A DNA stretch of 64,000 nt from Poecilobothrus nobilitatus (taxonomy: Eukaryota > Arthropoda > Insecta > Diptera > Dolichopodidae), in contig OX352773.1 in assembly GCA_947095535.1 (NCBI GenBank), positions 154,994,771-155,058,770 on the forward strand, given 5' to 3'. The notes beneath the pieces are model-generated. The model had not been told where the DNA came from. It did no database searches and worked only from the letters and a program-made list of their open reading frames with translations. Shown here one piece after another: positions 55,801 through 64,000 of the stretch; the first letter of the stretch is position 1; every line of letters begins with the position of its first letter. The position numbers were made by a program, and so were the translations under genes.

Positions 55801-58146
55801 TGTTTAATTTGCTTAAACAGTTTTTTTTTTGTTGTTCACTTTACTGAAGGTTTTCTTGTTCATATTATAAGGAAATCAATGCAAAAAATCACATTATCAC
55901 GACGCTACTGTATTATGTTATATTACATGGCATATTGTCATATTTTTATTATAATTCATATCTGATCATAACTTATATTTTATTTCAATAATCTATTATA
56001 TTAAAACATAAAAACTAATATATATTATTTTGTAAATATTAATTGTGCATATAATATACTAATTTTGTTTAATTGCGCGCCATTTATTAATTGCACATTA
56101 ACTATATTTTATAATTCAAACATTGTATATATTTATATAACATTAAATAATTGTATTTATATTAAAAAAAAAAAAAAAAATGTATATAAAATGCACATTT
56201 AACAAAATTTAAAATTAAATTATAACAAAAAATATATATATATATTAATAAATTTAATATATTAAATATTTAATTAATATTAGATATAGTTACAGTAAAA
56301 TGGATTAAATAACAAAAATATCAACCAGAATGAATTGGAATCTACAGATGTATAATAACGATTATATATTACTATTTTTTGTTTTTTATTTTTAAAATAA
56401 TTTTTTACATTGACAACTTGGACAACAAATATTAATATTACAAAGGAAATAAAAAAAAAAAAAAACAATTTGAATAAATTTTATTTATTAATAATTAATA
56501 TTAAAATTTTTTTTATATTTCTTGTTAATTTACTTACTATAAAATATTTAATTGATTAAATGGGTAAAAAAAAAACAATAATATCATATTAAAAAAAAAA
56601 AAGAAAGTTATACTTAATAAATTAATTTTTATTTTATTATTAATTATAGTCTTTTTTTTTTTATTTTAAACAGTTATTGTATTAAAATCATACCGTTATT
56701 TATTTTTTATTGTATATGTTTTTTTTTTTTTCTCTCTATTTTTTGTCTATACATTTATAAATTTTTTTTTCATGACGAAGAAAATTTATTTAACTATATT
56801 AATTAATTAATTATTAACTATTCAATATATTAATAAAATAAAAACAAAAAAAACCATTAATTAAATCCAAAATATACATATATATATATATACTCGTATA
56901 TAATGTATTTATATAATATATATTATGTAATTAAATCATATTTTTGAAGCATTCTTTAATGAGCCCTAAAGAATGCTCCAAAAAAAAACTGATTATTAAA
57001 AAAATTGTAATTAATAATTCATTATTTATATCTAATTATCTTAATAATTTATTAATTATTTTAAAATAATTAATAATTTATTAATTATATTAATAATAAA
57101 AAATAATTAATTAATTTTTAATTCAATAATAAAAGAAAATATAAAATATATTTTATAATATAAAATTCTATTAAAATTTTAATAAATTAAGAAAATTAAA
57201 TTTTACATTTTTTATTAAATTTTATTTATATAAGGTTATATAATAATATATTATGAAGAAAAACACATATATAAAAAATGAAAAACAAAAAATCAATTTT
57301 TAGAATTTTTAAAAAATAATAATATTTAAAAAAATAAAAATATAAATAATTATTATAATTTTGTGTTAATATTAAATTTAAAATGAAACAAAAAAAATTT
57401 ATTTGTAAATAGCCTATTGTGGAAAAATATTAAAAAAAAATCTAAAAAATAAATAATAAAATTTGTTTTTATTATATATAGATATATATAAGTAAATACA
57501 TTTTTGTTTTTTAGTTTTTTCTATTTGTAACAAAAAAAAAAAACAAAAAACATTTGAATTTTGTTTAAATCAACAAAAGGAAAATTTCAAAAATAATTTA
57601 AAATAAAAAAAATTATAACAAAGAAAAAAAAAATTTTTATTTGTTTTTTTATTTTTAAATTTATATAGGTCATATGATATTTTATTTAGGATTGAATAAA
57701 TATAGGATAAATTGATCTGATCACCCTGACCATTCTCAGTATTTTACTTGATTACCCTCAGCATTCTTACCATAGTCGTCTATCATTAAATTATCATTTT
57801 AACAAAAAAAATAGAATGAAAAATCATTTTACAGATTCTGTTATCATTCTTTAATCGTAGCTTTTATAGACTCTAAGGAAAACTAAATCAAGTAATAAAT
57901 CTGTGGTTGACAAACTTTAAGGCACCTCAAATAAATAACGTATAGTCTTGGTTAAGAATACTACAATATATTCAGGTCAAATATAAAGAACGTAATGGAA
58001 ATTCATCGTGTAATTGAGTATTTAATTATAGGAGGAAACTCAATTAAGAAAAAAAGATGGAGAAAAGAGGTTGAAAAAGTAGAACCATGATGACAATGGT
58101 TTTATTAATTAATACAATAATTTCTTATTTATCGTTATTCAAATAT
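55801..58146. other. AT-rich stretch without gene
   Basis: Among the most AT-rich DNA in the window, with many homopolymers and (TA)n runs between 56160 and 57660. No gene, RNA or pairable repeat seen. Confidence 0.5.
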
Positions 58147-58240
58147 AAAGTGTTTCCGACTAGATGGTCTTCCTTGAAATGGGTGATCGGGCATGTCGAG
58201 ACGAACAAAAAATTGTATTGGGAATCATTAGAACATAAAA
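58147..58240 (+). mobile_element. Lone end of the 713-bp MITE family
   Basis: AAGTGTTTCCGACTAGATGG and CTTCCTTGAAATGGGTGATC, then GTCGAGACGAACAAAAAATT, match the left end of the element at 24399-25111. The opposite end is not found within several kb, so this is a truncated copy. Confidence 0.65.
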
Positions 58241-58386
58241 ATTAAAGCTGACAACCTACTCTACAAAATACATTTTTTTTTTACCTTTCTATAGTATGCC
58301 GTTCAAAAGTTGTAGATTTTTCTATGAGAAGTCTCTAAAAAATCTTTAACCCCTCATATATCGAAAAGGGTCCAGAATAGACCCTT

Positions 58387-58837
58387 TGTTAAAGATGTAC
58401 ATTGTAAATTCGCCTCGTCCAAAAGATCTTAACCATTAGTATTACACATTTATTTACGTATTGTAGAAAAAGTTTTTTTCCTTCTTTTACTCCCTCAAAG
58501 GAGCAAAGTTCTTCCACATAGCTTCCATATTGTACTCTATTTTGAGACATTTCTTTTACTTTTACCAATGGCTTACCGCTTTCTTCAATTTCTTTAAATA
58601 TTGTCCTTCTCGATTACATATTGTGCGGTCTTCCTATTTTCTTTTTATCTGTGGATTTCACTCTAATACTTGGCGAACAATTGTGTTGGGTGCTTTTCAC
58701 ATTGTATATCTTACCTATTTCCATTTTGTTTTTTTTTTATTTCAATTGCTATCAGTTCTTGTTTTATGAAAGATCTACATTGGAAATTCACCTCGGCCTA
58801 AAGATTTTAACAATAGTTATTAGGCATTTCTTTACGA
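58387..58837 (+). repeat. Direct repeat of ~75 bp, ~380 bp apart
   Basis: 58387-58462 and 58768-58837 share AAAGATCTACATTG-like, AAATTCRCCTCG, CCTAAAGATTTTAACNATAG-like and TTTACG blocks in order. It is probably internal material of the truncated transposon that starts at 58147. The two open frames between 58530 and 58893 have no recognisable domain and are not called as genes. Confidence 0.5.
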
Positions 58838-59364
58838 ATGTTTGCAGCTTGTTGCTAGTTGACAGCTTTATGAACCAAGTTTATCTCATGTAGTAGGACT
58901 TTACGCATTTTACACAGAAGTTGAATATTCTTATTTTGATGCCTCTAGTTAGATGTGGTTAAATCTATTTTTTTCGTCTTCATCTGCCTCTCATGCCGTA
59001 GTAATTATACTATCGTGATAGCTGTAATAGAAAAATGTAGAAAAAGTACTGCAGATTAATTAATATCTTGTCAAAATTTATATTGTACATAATTAAAATT
59101 TAGTCTATTTCTATAACTAGATAAAAACATAAGATTTGCCAAAATACCAAAAAATAATAATGATAGTAAAATATCTATAGTAAAATAAATATAAAAATAT
59201 TAATAAGCATACTAAAACCAATAATAACAGCTGCTATAGTGACAGTGGGGATTGTCTTCGATAATTACCTTATGCAGTAAAGTGTTATATACTACTGCAT
59301 GTTGTAAATGTTGTAACGGCTATAGTCACTGTTAGTTAGCAAAAGCAAAATAGGCTACATTCCC
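58838..59364. other. Unassigned stretch
   Basis: No gene seen. GCTATAGTGACAGT (near 59233) has an inverse partner, GGCTATAGTCACTGT-like, near 59318, on a scale of about 100 bp, possibly a small inverted repeat. Confidence 0.35.
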
Positions 59365-59545
59365 ACTCCCAATTCAATGTTTCCGCATCAATTTCCTATC
59401 CCTACTCCCTAGCCTATAACTGTGTAAGCAGATAAGGGTTTCATCCCATTATATTGGCAAAAAGGGAGGTGGGGTTTAGTCAGTAAGAATTTGATACTCA
59501 AGGGGAAATTCTTGGTGTCTTTGGAAGATTACCACTTGCCTTACT
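59365..59545 (+). repeat. Unclassified interspersed repeat, copy 2
   Basis: It matches the inverse complement of 41452-41642, notably CAGTAAGAATTTG, GGTGTCTTTGGAAGATTACC and the CCCACTCCCAATT start. It is GC-richer than its surroundings. Confidence 0.5.
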
Positions 59546-60354
59546 AATTATATTGTTAAAAATATATATGTATATATATTGTAATATATTTGTACATAGA
59601 TTTTGATAAATTTTGTTTCATAAAAAATGAATCAAATAAAATACAAGGACAATTTATTGCCTAATGAAGAAAGTTTATTAAGTATTTTATAATGTATATA
59701 TAAAATGTGTTAGGTATATAAAAATGGTTATAGAATTGAATTGAATTATTTACTAAAATTTTATTTAAAAGTTAATAAAACATTTTTATATTTAAGAAAT
59801 AAAAATTGCCTTAAAAATACTTATACCTATAAAAATCGTTCTACTTTAAGGTAAGTAAATTTAAAAATATCTTAACATCTTAAATATTAATTTTAAGAAA
59901 AGAAAACGCAAAAATTTATTTTATAAAATTTTTTTTTTTTCATTTTATAAGAATTTCAATTGCTTCAAATATCATCCTACAACCATAGAAATAATATTAC
60001 ATAGAATTTTATTAAAAAAAAAATTTGTATTTCTAAAAATAAATTGATTTTTTATATTATTATATATGGATTAAATTAAATCATAGGCAATTTTTTTCCT
60101 ATGTTTTTTTTTTTTTTTTTAAATAGGATTTTCTTAAAATATTTCAAAGGTAAATCCACAATTGATTTACATTTGTAAATCAAATCTAAAATCAATATAT
60201 CTATAGTATAATATATTATGTATAGATGACAATATCAATATAAATGAATGTTTGACCTACCTTATAAAATTTTATTTGAACCTTGAACAGGAATTATCCT
60301 TGAATAGAATAAATAAAACAAAAAATACAAATACCAACATATTATATAATAATG
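59546..60354. other. AT-rich stretch without gene
   Basis: No gene or pairable repeat recognised. Confidence 0.45.
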
Positions 60355-61052
60355 GGGCTTATTATTGAAAAAGCACGAAAAACGAGCCGCTTGAAAAAGA
60401 TTATTCACCTTCGCTCTATGTTGGTTGGTATGATTGAAAACGCGTGATTCAAAATTAAATGACAGTTGTCAAAAACAATTTTAAGTATAATATAAACGTC
60501 AAGTAGATATAATGTAGGTAAACAAAAAAATTTTTTTATAAAATTAAAAATTTTAGAAACTTTAAGAATTAAAAATAAAAAAAATTGTTTTTTTTTTTAT
60601 AAAAAGTTTGTATTTTGTTGATTTTAAGGTAAAACATTTATAATAAACAAGTTTTGCATTTAAAGGGTTAGAAGTCAAATTTATTACCAAATTATTTTCT
60701 TTTACTCTTCACCAATTCAGCGTATTTATCCTGTTTTGTTATTTTTCTCCTAATCCGAAAACACAAAACATTAAAAAAGTTAAATGAAAAAACTTAAATT
60801 TTTCATTTTGTTTACTTAAAAGATTTAAAATAAATGAAAAAATTACATTATGTTTTTGATTTTTTCTTAAAACGGCAACATATCCACGCGTTTCACTTAT
60901 ACACAAACAAACCAACGCTGTACGTTTTCAATCATACAAATAAATTAACTTCGAAAAAAAATCGTTTTCCGTGCGTTTTCAATCATACGATAACAGTTAA
61001 TTTGATATTTCTGTAGCATTTACGTTTTCCGTACGTTTTCAATTATCAGACC
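60355..61052. mobile_element. TIR element with repeated GTTTTCAATCATAC motif
   Basis: The left end GGGCTTATTATTGAAAAAGC and the right end GTTTTCAATTATCAGACCC (ending about 61052) are diverged inverse complements. CGTTTTCAATCATAC is repeated near 60924 and 60979, and diverged at 61038, with the inverse GTATGATTGAAAACG near 60429. Subterminal repeats in both senses suggest transposase-binding sites (inference). The 60-codon frame inside is fortuitous. Confidence 0.55.
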
Positions 61053-61166
61053 CAATATATAATTTTTGGAATTTTAAATATTTTTCTTTGTGTCTTATAA
61101 AATAAATTTTTTTTTAATAATAAAAAAAAAGACAATATTGTGTTATGTAACTAATATCCCAAATAA

Positions 61167-61446
61167 CTAATCCCCAAAACAAAAATGGACTAATCTCCAT
61201 TATTTTTACTAAAATTTATCTTGAGGATAAATTCTCTTTTTTTTTGTATTAGTTCTTTTTTAAAATGTGGGGGTTAATTCATATGAACTAAATCTCAAAA
61301 ATTCTAAAAATGTTTTTGGTGATTACTTAATTTTATTTTTTTTTTTAAGGTTCGTCTACAATTAATATTTAAATATTAAGTTCATTATGAGCAAACTCTG
61401 AAAAATAATAGGGGTTAGTTCATTTTTGTTTTTGGGGGTTAGTGTT
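61167..61446. mobile_element. Small MITE with ~43-bp TIRs
   Basis: The left end has AACTAATCCCCAAAACAAAA and GGACTAATCTCCATTATTTT; the right end has the inverse blocks AATAATAGGGGTTAGTTCAT and TTGTTTTTGGGGGTTAGTG. A further GGGGGTTAATTCAT lies inside near 61269. No coding potential. Confidence 0.65.
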
Positions 61447-63334
61447 TTGGAGCTTAATATAGTGCCAAAGTAAGATCTTAGTATGTGCAAGATTAAAAAT
61501 TTTTAAAATTACACATTTCCAAAATTTTAATATTAATTATGATAAATAAAAATGAAAATTATTTAAATTTTATTCAATTGAAAATATTACCCTTTCTTAG
61601 CTCATTCTGAAATTAACATTTTGAGTCAAAACTGAAAGAATTCAAACTTTTACACCTTTAGAGCGGCATCAGTTGCTAAATCTTACTACGTGGAACTACC
61701 TAAGTGGTACTCTACTGGTTATAATAATTCGTTTATTATCAAAACTGTAAAAATGTCGTAATTATTGCTATTCAACCTGATTAAACAATTTCCTCAACAA
61801 TTTGCTCATCATTCACTTACCTTCGAATTTCCTATTATTCGTATTTTACCAATTCTTATCTTATCTCACATATAGCCAGTACTACTTTTAGTACAAAAGG
61901 ACATATTCCTAAATTGTGACGATTTATGAGTAAAAAATAAAAATTTGAGCCCTTAAAGTTAAGCGCTGTCCATTGTGAGGATACGGTATATTCAATATTT
62001 TACTTAAAAACCAAAAAATTGTTTATTTTTTTCTTCAAAAAATATTCAGTATAAAATTTGAGTTAAAAATATTTATTTTTTTGGATTTTTCCGACTTGAG
62101 GGAAATGTAGGTCCCTCAAATGAATACACCCACATAAGTTCTTCCACAAAATTAATCTTTTGTTTTTATGAAATTTGTAATATATATTTAAAATATCATT
62201 TTTTTATTTTTAATAGGAAAAATATTTTGTAAATAAAGAAAGAACAAATAAAATTAAACTAATTAGATTTTATTTTTAAAATTTTTAGAAAATATGCTAA
62301 AACGAAGCAAAAAAAAAATTAAATTTAAATAAAATGGAGAAAAATAAAAGACGACACCTAAATATTTAAAATAAATTTATTGATTATATAGGCAAATAAA
62401 GAAATATTGCAATGAATTCAAATTTGATTAAAGATTAAGTGTTCTTTATCATTATGATTGTTCAATTAATTATTACATAACCTAATCTGATAATATTGTC
62501 AGTCCTTAAAATAAATTTAAAAATAAAAAAAAAAAATTAACATTTTTGTTGATTTTTTGTATTTGTACACCCTGTAATAATTATATTATTCTATAAGGGT
62601 TCAATTTAACAAATTATTATTACAAGAAATATTAAATTCTTTTTTAGAGGACATATAATATATCAAATTTATTAACATTAATATATCAATCAATCATATA
62701 ATATATAAATTTAACATAACATCACGGATTTAGTTTTCGATAATCCTTTGACTTGTTTTGAGGCAGTCTAACAATTTACAGTCTACAATGTAAGAACAAA
62801 TTTTTAAGATATACTACAAAAATGATAATGATTTTAAGTAACTTTCCATGTTTTGTGAAATATTAACTGTGAAATATTAACATATTTTGTTTAGAATGAC
62901 TTAAAGTGAAATATAATTTTGACGGAAACTGTACTATTCATGTTTTTATTAAGATAAATTATTGTTTATACCTATACAATTTATGATTTTTACGCATGAT
63001 TTTTTATTTTTCGTTCCCTTAATTTTTCCAATTAAGGGAGGCATTTACTTAGAAAGCAAAGATAAATAAAAATTATAATATTTCTGGTAAGAGTATAGGC
63101 CAGACCAATAGACTTACCTTCTTAAATCCTTACCTCTTAGTTTAAATTAACACATCAACAAATTCCAGTTAATTCTAATTAATCTTATTGAAGTGCTATG
63201 AGAGATTATCTGGAAAATTTATTAAGAAGCAAATTTTGAACCAAATATTTTTAATTAATAACAAAAAAAAAAAGTATATAAACGTATAACTAGTATAAGA
63301 AAAACATTTTTTAGAAAACAATTCAATTTTAGCA
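61447..63334. other. AT-rich stretch without gene
   Basis: No supported gene, RNA or pairable repeat. Confidence 0.45.
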
Positions 63335-64000
63335 GATTTTTCCAAAAAAAAATATGAAAAATTTGTTTATTACTTTGCTGATCATTCTGTTCGTCCGTTC
63401 AGCTCTTCATCCCCGTCTATTTACAAGAATTATACACCGTTTTGAGATAGAATAATGAAATTTTAATCATTAATACGTATCTTAAAAAATTTAATGTTAT
63501 AGATCAACTTTTCTATATGTAGTTCCAACCATTACTTAGCTACAGTCCTTCAAACTCTTATTTTCAGTAGTTCTGTGGTATATCTTGGGTTCTGCTTAAC
63601 ATTTTTTTAATGGAAAACGTCAAACTACAGGGCATTTTTTTAACTTTATAAATTAATATCAAGATTATACATTTTTTTTACAATTTACTATTTAAATTTA
63701 CCGTTATTGGAGAAGAAAATTTTAAAAAATTTTCCTTCCTTCTTAACTCCGACTTTTTTGTCGTTAAATCCTTGAAATTTTGAAAGAAATCTTTCAGAAT
63801 TAGCATAACTTCAGACATTTTTTTTTGTATCATTTCTTGTTTAAGAACTCTAATATTAGCAGCTTTTCTTATATGGGGTTAAAATTGTAGAAAATGTCTC
63901 TTTATTTTTTTTTTACATTTTTCTTGCATATAAAAATCTAAGAAAATTTAGAAATTTTGCTTCAAATCAGAATTTTAAACTGTTTTTCTTGTGTTTTAGA
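63335..64000 (+). mobile_element. Family 3 (TCCG)n element, diverged copy running off the window
   Basis: It follows the family 3 order in + orientation: a decayed microsatellite (TTCGTCCGTTCAGC near 63392), ACACCGTTTTGAGATAGA, TGTAGTTCCAACCATTAC, GTATATCTTGGGTTCTGC, GAAAACGTCAAACTACAGG, TTTACTATTTAAATTTACCG and TCCTTGAAATTTTGAAAG. It is more diverged than the copies at 6.9 and 22 kb. The end lies beyond base 64000. Confidence 0.6.

Noticed and set aside
58530..58893. Two overlapping hydrophobic open frames
   Set aside because: Phe/Leu/Ile-rich products are expected from T-rich DNA. No family motif, no splice context, and they lie inside a truncated transposon.

Overview
The window reads as nuclear DNA of an insect, most likely a fly (Diptera). 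It is extremely AT-rich, full of homopolymer and (AT)n tracts, and carries the 3' part of one spliced animal gene. Several repeats recall, from memory, a common fly repeat architecture: a GGGTATA hairpin followed by a (TCCG)n block. No bacterial-style operon, rRNA, CRISPR array or functional tRNA gene is visible. Nearly all open frames are chance frames in AT-rich DNA or lie inside transposable elements.

The only host gene I can support is on the + strand: the last three coding exons (11555-11728, 24206-24373, 30227-30551) of a rhodopsin-class neuropeptide receptor. Splice phases agree across both introns and give a 221-residue C-terminal piece running from intracellular loop 2 to the stop codon. 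Its TM5 (KLLPC then LTVIS) and TM6 (FLITEFPQGILGLL) are, from memory of the family, hallmarks of the myosuppressin-receptor/DMSR group, but the NPxxY Asn of TM7 is replaced by Gly. TM1-TM3 were not found and probably lie upstream of base 1. The introns (12.5 and 5.9 kb) are packed with mobile elements.

Region by region. 1-11.5 kb: a TIR composite, a 1.05-kb element built from 142-bp tandem units, an inverted-repeat composite with a nested MITE, two tRNA-type SINEs, a (TCCG)n element with an internal duplication, and a TTAA-bounded element. 11.5-30.6 kb: the three exons with intronic SINEs, MITEs, a decayed LINE and inverted copies of the (TCCG)n families. 30.6-64 kb: no host gene seen. This part holds satellite-cored foldback elements, a 3.4-kb TIR element with a nested insertion, LINE 3' ends at 41 kb and 49 kb (the latter with a perfect 12-bp target-site duplication), more SINEs, several TIR MITEs including a pogo-like one, and long stretches of featureless AT-rich DNA.

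The most unusual feature is a recurring design. A shared satellite core of about 85-92 bp (at 1.5, 3.6, 27.2, 29.9 and 31.9 kb) is in at least three places flanked by inverted arrays of short 15-20-bp repeats whose motif differs from element to element. Separately, three (TCCG)n families each occur as opposite-orientation pairs around the receptor exons.
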